A stretch of 64,000 nt of DNA from Streptomyces sp. GS7 (GTDB lineage Bacteria > Actinomycetota > Actinomycetes > Streptomycetales > Streptomycetaceae): assembly GCF_009834125.1 (NCBI RefSeq), contig NZ_CP047146.1, forward strand, positions 806,001-870,000. Direction: 5' to 3'. Shown here piece by piece: positions 24,582 to 32,806 of this stretch. Position numbers and translations under genes: made by a program. The notes below the pieces were generated by a model. The model was given only the letters and a program-made list of their open reading frames with translations, was not told the origin of the DNA and ran no database searches. Position 1 is the first letter of the stretch. Every line of letters begins with the position of its first letter.

Positions 24582-26729
24582 GTGAGCACTTCTCCCCAGC
24601 GTGGCCGTACCGCCCGCGAAACGCCGGTGCGCACCCACTGGGTGCTGCTGGTGACCATGGTGCTGACCCTCACCCTCACGCTGCTCATCGAGGGCTACAC
24701 ACAGCACATGTTCGGCTTCGAGGACGATGGCGGGAACCCTCCGCAGGGTCCTGTCGACCAGGTGCCGCCCTCGGTCCAGAACGGCGGCCCGGTGATCTCG
24801 GCCGGCGGATCCAAGCCGGTCTCGCTCACCCCGCCCGCGCACACCGTGGTGCTCACCTTCGACGACGGCCCGGACCCGACCTGGACCCCCAAGATCCTGG
24901 CGACGCTGGAACGGCACCACGTGCCCGCGACCTTCTTCCTCGTGGGCACCGGCGTGGCCACACAACCCGACGTGGTCGCGCGGATGGCGAAGGACCACGA
25001 CGAACTCGGCCTGCACACCTTCACCCACCCCTATCTGCCCAGCCTGCCCAGCTGGCAGCGCACGATGGAGATGCGCGAGGACCAGCTCGCGGTGGCCGGC
25101 GCCGCGGGTGTCACCAGCAACCTCTTCCGCCCGCCGTACTCGTCCAGCGCCGACGCGGTGGGCAACGCCGACTGGGCCACGATGCGACAGCTCGGCAAGC
25201 TGGGCTACCTGACCGTGCTCGTCACCCAGGACAGCGAGGACTGGCAGAAGCCGGGCGTGCAGAAGATCGTCCACAACGCCACCCCTCCCAAGTCCACCGG
25301 CCAGGTGGTCCTCTTCCACGACGCCGGCGGTGACCGCGCGCAGACCGTGGCCGCGCTGGACACCCTGATCCCGCGCCTCCAGGCGCGCGGCTACCGCTTC
25401 CAGACGGTCAGCCAGGCATTCCACCTCGCCGACGCCAACCGCCCGTCCTCCACCGGCGAGCACCTGCTCGGCGTCGGGCTGCTGTGGCTGCTCAAGGGGG
25501 CGCTCTGGGGCCTCAACGGACTCGACGTGCTGCTGCTCGTCGCCGGACTGCTGGGCATCCTGCGCGCGGTGATCTCCATGATCGCCGCGGCCAAGCACCG
25601 GCGGGACGCCAGGAAGGCGTGGGGACCGCCGGTCACCGAACCGGTGTCGGTGATCGTGCCGGCCTACAACGAGTCGGCCGGTATCGAGGCGACCGTCCGG
25701 TCCCTGGTCGCATCCGACCACCCGCTTGAGATCATCGTCGTGGACGACGGCTCCTCCGACGGCACCGCCGACATCGTCGAGGCACTCGGCCTGCCGGGCG
25801 TACGGGTCATCCGCCAGCGGAACGCGGGCAAGCCCGCCGCGCTCAACACGGGGATCGCCGCCGCTTCGTACGAGATCGTGGTGATGATGGACGGCGACAC
25901 GGTCTTCGAGCCGGACGCGGTCCGCCATCTGGTGCAGCCGTTCTCCGACCCGCGGATCGGAGCGGTCTCCGGCAACGCCAAGGTCGTCAACCGGCGTGGC
26001 CTGCTGGGCCGTTGGCAGCACATCGAGTACGTCGTCGGCTTCAACCTGGACCGGCGGCTCTTCGACCTGGCCCGGTGCATGCCCACGGTGCCGGGCGCGA
26101 TAGGTGCCTGGCGCCGGGCGGCGCTGGTGCGCGTCGGCGGTGTCTCCGAGGCGACACTCGCCGAGGACACCGACCTCACCATGGCGATCTGGCGTAACGG
26201 CTGGCGCGTGGTCTACGAGGAGAAGGCCATCGCCTGGACCGAGGCTCCCGCTTCCCTCGGCGCCCTGTGGCGGCAGCGTTACCGCTGGTGCTACGGGACC
26301 CTGCAGGCGATGTGGAAGCACCGCGGCGCCGCCCGCCAGAGCGGCACAGCCGGCACGTTCGGCCGTCGCGGACTGCTCTTCCTGCTGCTTTTCCAGGTGC
26401 TGCTGCCGTTGTTCGCGCCCTTGGTCGACGTGCTGAGCGTGTACGGGCTGATCTTCCTCGACCCCGTCCACGTACTGCTGCTGTGGAGCTCGTTCCTGCT
26501 CATCCAGGTCGTCACCGGGGCCTATGCGTTCCGCCTCGACGGCGAACGGCTCGGACCGCTGTGGAGCCTGCCGTTCCAGCAGCTCGTCTACCGCCAGTTG
26601 ATGTACCTCGTGGTGGTCCAGTCGGTCGCCACGGCCCTGTCCGGCAGCCGCCTGCGCTGGCAGCGCATGGAGCGCTACGGCTCCCACCAGGAACCACCGC
26701 TGTCACCGGCATCGGGGACGCGGAGCTGA
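24582..26729 (+). CDS. MatB-like bifunctional polysaccharide deacetylase / family-2 glycosyltransferase
   Basis: A 715-residue membrane protein. After an N-terminal helix (HWVLLVTMVLTLTLTLLIEG) comes an outward-facing NodB deacetylase: LTFDDGPDPTW, LGLHTFTHPYLP and FRPPYSSSAD hold the metal and catalytic residues. Helices around residue 300 then lead to a cytoplasmic GT2 domain (SVIVPAYNES, VVDDGSSDGTAD, VMMDGDTVF, AEDTDLTM, QRYRWCYG), and further helices follow. This is the design of MatB of Streptomyces coelicolor, which makes partly deacetylated poly-beta-1,6-GlcNAc; synthesis, export and N-deacetylation are in one chain. GTG 24582 gives MSTSPQRG. A perfect terminator follows the stop. The chitosanase and MatA-like gene upstream fit an aminoglycan locus. 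Confidence 0.88.
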   Translation: MSTSPQRGRTARETPVRTHWVLLVTMVLTLTLTLLIEGYTQHMFGFEDDGGNPPQGPVDQVPPSVQNGGPVISAGGSKPVSLTPPAHTVVLTFDDGPDPTWTPKILATLERHHVPATFFLVGTGVATQPDVVARMAKDHDELGLHTFTHPYLPSLPSWQRTMEMREDQLAVAGAAGVTSNLFRPPYSSSADAVGNADWATMRQLGKLGYLTVLVTQDSEDWQKPGVQKIVHNATPPKSTGQVVLFHDAGGDRAQTVAALDTLIPRLQARGYRFQTVSQAFHLADANRPSSTGEHLLGVGLLWLLKGALWGLNGLDVLLLVAGLLGILRAVISMIAAAKHRRDARKAWGPPVTEPVSVIVPAYNESAGIEATVRSLVASDHPLEIIVVDDGSSDGTADIVEALGLPGVRVIRQRNAGKPAALNTGIAAASYEIVVMMDGDTVFEPDAVRHLVQPFSDPRIGAVSGNAKVVNRRGLLGRWQHIEYVVGFNLDRRLFDLARCMPTVPGAIGAWRRAALVRVGGVSEATLAEDTDLTMAIWRNGWRVVYEEKAIAWTEAPASLGALWRQRYRWCYGTLQAMWKHRGAARQSGTAGTFGRRGLLFLLLFQVLLPLFAPLVDVLSVYGLIFLDPVHVLLLWSSFLLIQVVTGAYAFRLDGERLGPLWSLPFQQLVYRQLMYLVVVQSVATALSGSRLRWQRMERYGSHQEPPLSPASGTRS

Positions 26730-26764
26730 CGGCAGGGCCCCGGGTTCTCCCGGGGCCCTGCCGT
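26729..26764 (+). terminator. Perfect 16-bp terminator hairpin after the MatB-like gene
   Basis: ACGGCAGGGCCCCGGG-TTCT-CCCGGGGCCCTGCCGT starts at the last base of the stop codon. No T tract is present, but the stem is very stable. Confidence 0.8.
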
Positions 26765-26999
26765 TGCGCGCGATGAGGGTTTCCGGTGCGCGGTGGGTGG
26801 GGCCTCGCCCTGGGAGCCGGCGGCGGTGAGCGGGATCTGCACGCTGTGCGGCCTCGCGGCGGGGTGGGGACGGAGGGTGGTCAGGCTTTGGGGGGAGGTG
26901 GTGCGGGCGGGGTGGATGTGGTCGGGTCGGAGCGGGCCGGGGGCGTGGCGGGCCCGGTCGGCGTCGGAAGGGGCGGCTTTGGCGAGAGGCGGAGCGCGG
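26765..26999. other. Intergenic, no gene seen
   Basis: G-rich on the + strand, with no recognisable coding frame or signal. Together with the MerR remnant and the leader up to 27670 it forms about 0.9 kb without an intact gene. Confidence 0.5.
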
Positions 27000-27333
27000 T
27001 CAGGGGGCGGCGACCTCGCCCGGGCGCTGGAGCCGGGTGGTGTCCTCGGTGGGTCGGCGGTACCGGGTGCGCGGCTGGTCGAGGCGTCGGTTTCGGGGGT
27101 GCCTCGCGGCGGTAGCCGGGGGAGGGGCCTCCGGGATGGCGGCGGTCTCGTCGAGCGGGGAGCCGAGGTGCCGGTGGCAGCGGATCTGCCGGAGCCGGGC
27201 CGGGGCGGCGTCGCCGTGGTGGCGGTCGTCGGCGGGGCCGCGGTCGTCGGGGGAGAGCGGACCGGTCCTGTCGTAGTGGTCCAGGGTGCGGACGGTGATC
27301 CCGGCGAAGGCGGAGGTCTGGCCTGCCGAATAC
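27000..27333 (-). pseudogene. Remnant of a MerR/TipA-type regulator
   Basis: The minus strand reads YSAGQTSAFAGITVRTLDHY, then DRTGPLSPDDRG and HLGSPLDETAAI, which is the N-terminal HTH and following helix of a MerR regulator. No ATG, GTG or TTG precedes it in frame, key basic residues of the wing are lost, and the C-terminal effector domain is replaced by about 35 unrelated residues before a stop at 27000-27002. It is best read as a decayed gene. Confidence 0.6.
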
Positions 27334-27670
27334 CCCGCGGGAACGCTGTTCGGTGGTGGCGGGTGCGCGGGCCGGCCGGTCAGGGGTGTGGCGTTTCGGC
27401 TGGTGGGAGGCGGTGACGCGGCACGGTTCCCGCTGCGGATCAGGGTGTGGCCTGACGTGGGGCGAGGGTCGGCGCCGGTGCGGAGGGCGGGCTCGGGCGG
27501 CGGGACGCCGGTTCGGGGAGACCCCCGTTACATTTGTCGGGAAACAGGCATTCGCACTTGTGTGCGTGTTCCTGTGTCCCTCTGTGTACACCGCGTGCGC
27601 GGGGGCGCCGAACCGCCCGTCGTCCGTCCGGCTGCCCGAGGAGCCCGCAGGAATCCGTGAGAAGCGACTC

Positions 27671-28138
27671 GTGAGACCCGCCAGATCAGCGACCGCGACC
27701 GTCCGCACCGCCGGTGCGGCCGTCGCGGCCGGCGCCGTGCTCCTGGTATCCGGGTGCGCGGGGCCGGACGCGCTGCTGCGGGACGAGGGGCCGGCCGCGG
27801 CGCGCTCGACCCGCTCCGGCCCGGTCTACGTGGCGGACGGCACCGGCCGGCCGCTCCAGCGCCCCGACTCGCTCCCGCTGGGCGACGCCGCCCGGCTGAC
27901 CGGGCTGCACTGGACGTCGTGGGGCGGACCGACGGCCCTGGCCAGCGGCGGGCTCAGCGCGGACTGGTGCGCGCCCGAGTGCTTCCGCAGGCCGTACGAC
28001 GTGAAGGTGACGCTGAGCGGGCTCCAGCGGCTGCCGGATGTCGCGTACTACTCCAGCGTCGGGGTCGTGGCGCCCCAGGTGCACGGAGAGCGGGCCGCCG
28101 AGCTGGGGCGGGTGAGCCTGCGCCTGCCGGAGATCTAG
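27671..28138 (+). CDS. Small lipoprotein next to an orphan sensor kinase (CseA-like by context)
   Basis: A 155-residue predicted lipoprotein: signal RTAGAAVAAGAVLLVSGC with Cys lipobox, then PVYVADGTGRPLQRP, LTGLHWTSWGGPTALASGGL, a pair of cysteines (WCAPEC) and YDVKVTLSGLQRLP. Proteins of this type (HWTSWG ... C...C) are widespread in actinobacteria and have no enzymatic function known to me. The histidine kinase gene starts 80 nt downstream on the same strand, recalling the CseA lipoprotein that tunes the CseB/CseC system in Streptomyces coelicolor; that link is inferred from arrangement, not from clear similarity. GTG 27671 sits after GAGAAG. Confidence 0.7.
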   Translation: MRPARSATATVRTAGAAVAAGAVLLVSGCAGPDALLRDEGPAAARSTRSGPVYVADGTGRPLQRPDSLPLGDAARLTGLHWTSWGGPTALASGGLSADWCAPECFRRPYDVKVTLSGLQRLPDVAYYSSVGVVAPQVHGERAAELGRVSLRLPEI

Positions 28139-28218
28139 GGGCGGCGGAGCGCGGAGCCGGAACAGCGGAACGCCACGGCAGCGGCCGGGACGGGCCGGGA
28201 GGAAGGAGGCAGGAACGG

Positions 28219-29508
28219 ATGGGGCTGCGGGCCAAGATCGGTATCGCGATCGCCGCCACCGCCGGGGTGGTCGCGGTCCTCGTCGGCCTGCTCGTCCACC
28301 ACCACACCGTCAACTCCCAGCTGGACCTGGCCGGGCACGCCCTCGACAGCCGGCTGGAGACCACCGTCCAGGACCGTGCGGCCGGGATCGACACCGGGCG
28401 CGGGCTGATCAATCCCAAGGACCTGCCCCGGCCGCTGCGGCAGCTGGTCGAGCGCGGCCGGCGCGGCGTCTACCTCGAACTGGGCGGCCGTACGCCGTAT
28501 TTGTGGGCGGCCGGCAGGCTGGGCCCGGACATCGTCGCGCTCAAGCGCCCCTACCTGCGCGAACAGGAGACGGTACGGGCGCTGGACCGGATGCTGTGGG
28601 TCGCCGGGGCGGCCGGAACCGGCCTCGGCTGCGTCGTCGGCCTGCTGGTCGCCCACCGGCTGGGCCGGCGGTTGACCGCGTCCGCGGCCACCGCCCAGCG
28701 GATCGCCGAGGGCGATCTGGGCGCGCGGCTGCCGCGGGACGGCAAGGACGAGATCACGCAGCTCACCTCGGCGGTGAACACCATGGCCGAGGCGCTGGCC
28801 GCCCGGCTCCAGGCCGAGCGCGAGGTCACCGCGAACATCGCCCACGAGCTGCGGACCCCGGTCGCCGGGCTGGTCACCGCGGCCGGGCTGCTGCCGCCGT
28901 CCCGGCCGACCGAGATGGTCCGGGAGCGGGCCGAGCACGTACGGGGGCTGATGGAGGACGTGCTGGAGGTGGCCCGGCTCGACGCGCGGACGGAGGAGGC
29001 GGACCGGGAGACACGGCCGCTGGGGGAGCTGGCGCGGCGGGCGGTGGCGGCGTGCGCCGGGGCGCTGGGGGAGGCGACCGGTTCCGGAGGCGCGCAGGAC
29101 GGGGCGGTACGGGTGCGGGTCCTGGCGGACGGGCTGGTGGAGACCGATCCGCGGCGGGTGGAGCGGATCCTGGTCAATCTGGTCAGCAACGCCCGGCGGC
29201 ACGGCGCCGCACCGGTGACCGTCGAGGTCGACGGCGGGGTGGTCCGGGTGCGGGACGCCGGTCCCGGTTTCCCGGAGGTGCTGCTGACGCACGGCCCGCA
29301 GCGGTTCCGTACCGGCGGCGGCCGGAGCGGGCCGGGGCTGGGCCTGGGGCTGACGATCGCGGCCGGGCAGGCGCGGGTGCTGGGCGCCGGGCTGGGCTTC
29401 GCCAACCCGGCCGGCGGCGGGGCACAGGCCACGGTCGATCTCCGGAGCGCGCTGCGGACGGAGCGGGCGGCCGAGGAGCCGGTGGCCGAGGAGCCGGCGG
29501 CGGACTAG
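28219..29508 (+). CDS. Orphan HAMP-type sensor histidine kinase
   Basis: A 429-residue kinase. Two helices (IGIAIAATAGVVAVLVGLLV and MLWVAGAAGTGLGCVVGLLV) enclose an outer sensor of about 100 residues. A HAMP domain (ASAATAQRIAEGDLGARLPR), an H box (TANIAHELRTPVAGL), an N box (ERILVNLVSNARRHG) and G boxes (RDAGPGF, GPGLGLGLTIA) complete an intact catalytic core. It therefore should autophosphorylate on the HELRTP histidine. ATG 28219 has GGAAGGAGG/AGGAAC upstream. No response regulator gene is adjacent on either side, which is unusual for this class: upstream is the lipoprotein and a MerR remnant, downstream a GntR gene on the other strand. Its partner must be encoded elsewhere or has been lost. 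Confidence 0.9.
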   Translation: MGLRAKIGIAIAATAGVVAVLVGLLVHHHTVNSQLDLAGHALDSRLETTVQDRAAGIDTGRGLINPKDLPRPLRQLVERGRRGVYLELGGRTPYLWAAGRLGPDIVALKRPYLREQETVRALDRMLWVAGAAGTGLGCVVGLLVAHRLGRRLTASAATAQRIAEGDLGARLPRDGKDEITQLTSAVNTMAEALAARLQAEREVTANIAHELRTPVAGLVTAAGLLPPSRPTEMVRERAEHVRGLMEDVLEVARLDARTEEADRETRPLGELARRAVAACAGALGEATGSGGAQDGAVRVRVLADGLVETDPRRVERILVNLVSNARRHGAAPVTVEVDGGVVRVRDAGPGFPEVLLTHGPQRFRTGGGRSGPGLGLGLTIAAGQARVLGAGLGFANPAGGGAQATVDLRSALRTERAAEEPVAEEPAAD

Positions 29509-29565
29509 GCCCCGACCCATCGGACAGACCCTGGGGGCGCAAGGCCGTTGGGCCTCGTGCCCCGC

Positions 29566-29949
29566 TCACCCCTCCGGAAAGCGGTCCTGCAGTGCGGAGT
29601 TCACCAGGGCCTGGACGTCCTCGCGGTCCAGGCCCTCGGCGCGGGCCCGGTCCATCCAGGAGCGCAGTTCCGCGCGCAGCCGGGCGTCGGCGGCGGACTC
29701 GGGGCGGGCCAGGGTACGGCTGACGAACGTGCCGAGGCCGGGCCGCGGCTCCACCAGGCCCTCGCGTTCCAGCTCGCGGTAGGCCTTGAGGGTCGTGTTC
29801 GGGTTGACCTTGGTCGTGGCGGCGACCTGTGCGGCCGTGGGCAGCCGGTCGCCCTCCACCAGGATGCCCAGCCGCAGGGCCTGCTGGACCTGCTGGACGA
29901 TCTGGAGGTAGGTGGCGACGCCGCTGCGGCGGTCGATCCGGAACTCCAC
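29566..29949 (-). CDS. YtrA-subfamily GntR regulator
   Basis: A short 127-residue GntR protein with only a winged helix (ATYLQIVQQVQQALRLGILV, AATTKVNPNTTLKAYRELER, EGLVEPRPGLGTFVS) and one or two C-terminal helices: the YtrA type, which usually represses its own ABC-transporter operon. GTG 29949 is preferred because AGAGAGG lies at proper distance and translation begins MEFRIDRRSG; GTGs at 29958 and 29961 overlap the ribosome site. It lies downstream of the permease and ATPase genes on the same strand with a 112-nt gap. The inverted repeat at 32042-32055 is a plausible target. Confidence 0.88.
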   Translation of the reverse strand: MEFRIDRRSGVATYLQIVQQVQQALRLGILVEGDRLPTAAQVAATTKVNPNTTLKAYRELEREGLVEPRPGLGTFVSRTLARPESAADARLRAELRSWMDRARAEGLDREDVQALVNSALQDRFPEG

Positions 29950-30061
29950 GGCGCTCACCACCTCTCTGCCGCTGTGCTGCTGTCGGGCCCGTCGACCGAT
30001 TGATGATCGGGCCGTCCGCGCCGGGTGTCAAAGCGCTCCGGCGGGCGTGGCGGGCGGCCGT

Positions 30062-31078
30062 TCAGAGGGGCCGCCTGCGGGCCTGCCACACGACGAACGC
30101 CAGGACCACGGCCGTCAGCGCCAGCAGGACGCCCGCGCCGCGCCACTGCATGCCGGCCATCTGCCCGAAGTCGAAGTACTCGGTCACGCGGTTGACGATG
30201 CCCAGCTTGGCCCGGCAGGCGGCCTCGTCGGCGTGCACGCAGGTGCCGAAGCCGTAGAGCCTGCCGTCCGCGGTGGCCACCCAGTCGTCGAACCGCACGC
30301 TGGCGGGCGGCAGATGGGGGCCGTCGCCGTCGTAGGGGTAGGTGACGCTGTGCGGGGTGCCGAGGCGGGGGCGGAGCCGGGTCCACAGCTCGTCGGTCAC
30401 GAACCAGAGGACGAAGGTGGCCGCCATCGCCGGCACCACCCGCTTGAGCAGCATGCCCAGGGCGATACCGCAGGACGTCAGGAACAGGGTCCGGGCCACC
30501 GGGACCGGGCCGGTGACGTCGAAGGGGCCGCTGCTCAACCAGTCGCCGAAGTCCTCCAGTTGGTGGACCGGCGTCCAGAGCCACTGGAAGGTGACCGAGA
30601 GGGCGGTGACGCACACCGTCGTGACGGCCAGGGGGAGGGCGAGCGTGGTGGCGAGCCACCGGCCGCGGCTGACGGACTGGGTGGTGACCAGCCGCAGGGT
30701 GCCGCGCTCCTGCTCGGCGGCGATCAGCGGGGCGCCGAGGAAGGCGCCGATCAGGAGCGGGACGTACTGGAGGAGCGCGATGTCGCGGGAGAACATCGCG
30801 TGGAACGTGCCCTGGAACTCCATCGACAGCTCGTTCTTGGGGTCCGGGGTGGCGCCCTTGGCGTGCACGAAGTCCAGTACGCCGATGCGCTGGTAGGCGT
30901 AGACGGCGCAGGCGGCGGCGGTGATCAGGACGCAGGCGAGCAGTGCGGTGCGGTGGCGGCGGTAGACGACCCAGGCGGTGCCGTGCAGCAGGCCGCGGCC
31001 GGCGGTGCGGGGTCCGGTCCCGCGGGGGGCGGCCCCGCGAGGGGCGGTGTCGGTGGTCGCGCTGGTCGTGTCGCTCAC
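30062..31078 (-). CDS. ABC transporter permease (ABC-2 type)
   Basis: The 338-residue protein has about six helices, a large outer loop and the typical layout HGTAWVVYRRHRTALLACVL, LLIGAFLGAPLIAAEQERGT, then paired C-terminal helices. The motif APLIAAEQERGTLRLVTTQ, with E following the helix, is that of ABC-2/YtrC-like permeases partnering with single ATPases. GTG 31078 overlaps the ATPase stop (GTGA), so the pair is translationally coupled. The outer segment is Asp/Gly-rich with two Cys (FGTCVHADEAACRAKLG). The substrate is unknown; YtrA-regulated ABC systems often respond to wall-active peptides. Confidence 0.85.
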   Translation of the reverse strand: MSDTTSATTDTAPRGAAPRGTGPRTAGRGLLHGTAWVVYRRHRTALLACVLITAAACAVYAYQRIGVLDFVHAKGATPDPKNELSMEFQGTFHAMFSRDIALLQYVPLLIGAFLGAPLIAAEQERGTLRLVTTQSVSRGRWLATTLALPLAVTTVCVTALSVTFQWLWTPVHQLEDFGDWLSSGPFDVTGPVPVARTLFLTSCGIALGMLLKRVVPAMAATFVLWFVTDELWTRLRPRLGTPHSVTYPYDGDGPHLPPASVRFDDWVATADGRLYGFGTCVHADEAACRAKLGIVNRVTEYFDFGQMAGMQWRGAGVLLALTAVVLAFVVWQARRRPL

Positions 31079-32025
31079 GCCGCTGTCTCCTGCTGGTCGG
31101 TGGTGCGTGCCTCGTCCGTGATCAGGGTGGGGGCGTCGGGGGAGCGCAGATAGGCCAGGAGGACTTCCTCCAGGCTCGGTGACAGAGCCTCCCAGTCGGC
31201 GTCCCGGGTGTCGGAGAGCGGGCCGCCGGTGCGTATCAGGGCGCTGAACTGCCGCCCGCTGACACGGGATTCGACGATCGTGTGGCGGGCCCCCAGCTCC
31301 TCCGGGACGGTGCCGTCGACGGCCCGGCCGGTCACCAGGGTGTGGCCGGGCACCAGCTCGTCGGTCGCGCCGGCCATCCGCAGCCGGCCCTCGGCGAGGA
31401 CGAGGAGGTAGTCGCACATCTCCTCCATCTCGGCGAGCATGTGGGACGACAGCAGGACGGTCGTGCCGTGCTCGGCGGCCTCGGCCATCAGCAGCCCGGA
31501 CAGCTCGTGCCGGGCGAGCGGGTCCAGGTCGGACATCGGCTCGTCGAGGAGCAGCAGCGCGGGGCGCTTGCCGAAGGCGAGCGCGAAGGCGACGCGGGTG
31601 CGCTGGCCGCCGGAGAGGGTGCCGATCCGGGCGCCGAGCGGCACCTTGCCGGAGCGGACGATGCGCTCGGCGACGGCCTGGTCCCAGCGGGGGTTCAGCT
31701 CGCGGCCCAGGCGCAGGGTCTCGGCGACGGTGAAGCGCGGGTAGAGGGGCTTGTCCTGGGCGAGGAAGGCGACGCGCTCCAGGACGGCGGGGTCGGTGAC
31801 CGGGACGCCGAACAGCTTCACGGTGCCCGCGGTCGGTCGTACCAGGCGGGTCGCGATGCCGAGGAAGGTGCTCTTGCCGGCGCCGTTGGGGCCCACGAGG
31901 GCGCAGACGCGTCCGGCGGGTAGCCGGAAGGTGCAGTCCCGCAGCGCCCAGCCGCGGCGGTACTTCTTCGACAGGCCCTCGGCCTCGATCGCCCATGGTC
32001 CGGTGCGTGCGCTCGGGTCGGCCAC
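31075..32025 (-). CDS. ABC transporter ATP-binding protein
   Basis: A 316-residue ATPase with Walker A GPNGAGKST, Q-loop FLAQDKPLY, signature LSGGQRTRVA, Walker B LLLLDEPMSDLDPL and switch His in LLSSHMLAEME, plus a C-terminal domain typical of drug/peptide ABC exporters (RAVDGTVPEELG). GTG 32025 is used because AAAGGGGGG precedes it and the ABC fold begins soon after. First gene of an operon: ATPase, permease, YtrA-type regulator. Confidence 0.92.
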   Translation of the reverse strand: MADPSARTGPWAIEAEGLSKKYRRGWALRDCTFRLPAGRVCALVGPNGAGKSTFLGIATRLVRPTAGTVKLFGVPVTDPAVLERVAFLAQDKPLYPRFTVAETLRLGRELNPRWDQAVAERIVRSGKVPLGARIGTLSGGQRTRVAFALAFGKRPALLLLDEPMSDLDPLARHELSGLLMAEAAEHGTTVLLSSHMLAEMEEMCDYLLVLAEGRLRMAGATDELVPGHTLVTGRAVDGTVPEELGARHTIVESRVSGRQFSALIRTGGPLSDTRDADWEALSPSLEEVLLAYLRSPDAPTLITDEARTTDQQETAA

Positions 32026-32041
32026 CTGGATCCCCCCTTTA

Positions 32042-32055
32042 ACTAATTGATTAGT
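32042..32055. promoter_or_regulatory. Inverted repeat ACTAAT-TG-ATTAGT at the ABC operon promoter
   Basis: A perfect 6-bp inverted repeat with 2-nt spacer lies 17 nt upstream of the ATPase start in an AT-rich island. It is positioned to overlap the promoter of the ABC/YtrA operon, so it is a good candidate operator for the GntR protein at 29566. Confidence 0.6.
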
Positions 32056-32193
32056 GGAATGAGTATGGGGAGGTGGGCGTGGCCGTGTCAAAGACGGGTG
32101 CGGCCGGGGCGGGCGGGCCGGAGAGGGTGCGCCGACGGCGGGTGGCGGCCGTGGCCGCCACCCGTGGGGTGTGCCGTGGGGTGCGGGCGGGCC

Positions 32194-32664
32194 CTAGAGG
32201 GGCTTCGCCATGCAGCGGCTCGACTCGTAGGTGCGGTAGTAGCCGAACTTCCGCACCATGGCGTAGCCGCTGGAGGTGTACAGGGTGATCGCCTCGGGCT
32301 GCTCGGTGCCGGTCTCCAGGACCATCCGGGTACGGCCGGCGGCGCGGGCGTCGGCTTCGAGGGTGGCGAGGATCCGCCGGGCCAGACCGCGACCGCGGGC
32401 CTCGGGGATCACGAACATCCGCTTGATCTCGGCGTCGCCGGGGGCGTACCCCTCGCCGGTGTCCTCCTGGACGCGCCAGCCGCCGGTGGCCAGCGGCCGA
32501 CCGGACTCGTACGCGATCAGGTAGATACCGTGCGGCGGGGCGAACATACGGGGGTCGAGCGGGGTGAGGTCGCCGTCGCCGTAGCGCCGGACATACTCCT
32601 GCTGGACCTCCTCGTCGAGCCGGACCGCGTCGGGGTGGTCGTAGCGGACGGGGCGTATCTCCAT
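32194..32664 (-). CDS. GNAT-family N-acetyltransferase
   Basis: A 156-residue GNAT: MEIRPVRYDHPDAVRLDEEV, IYLIAYESGRPLATGGWRV, the acetyl-CoA loop MFVIPEARGRGLARRIL and LETGTEQPEAITLYTSSGY with FGYYRTYESSRCMAKPL at the end. The C-terminus (YxxYxxSRCMxKPL) is of a common actinobacterial type whose substrates are unknown. ATG 32664 was chosen from the conserved start; only a weak GGAAT precedes it. It stands alone between the ABC operon and the secreted-protein gene. Confidence 0.85.
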   Translation of the reverse strand: MEIRPVRYDHPDAVRLDEEVQQEYVRRYGDGDLTPLDPRMFAPPHGIYLIAYESGRPLATGGWRVQEDTGEGYAPGDAEIKRMFVIPEARGRGLARRILATLEADARAAGRTRMVLETGTEQPEAITLYTSSGYAMVRKFGYYRTYESSRCMAKPL

Positions 32665-32806
32665 TCCAGGAATCGTACGGGGCCCGGAACCGTGCGGGTG
32701 TCCGGGCAGGTGGGGCGACGCCGCCGCCGGGTGGGTGTCGTGCCGCCGACCGGGGCGGGTCGGGCTTCTCACATCCTTCTTAGAACTGCGCCGTAGAGAT
32801 AGGCCC

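Noticed and set aside
26786..27416. Plus-strand Gly/Arg-rich frames downstream of the MatB-like gene
   Set aside because: They lie opposite the MerR remnant and show no domain or conserved start.
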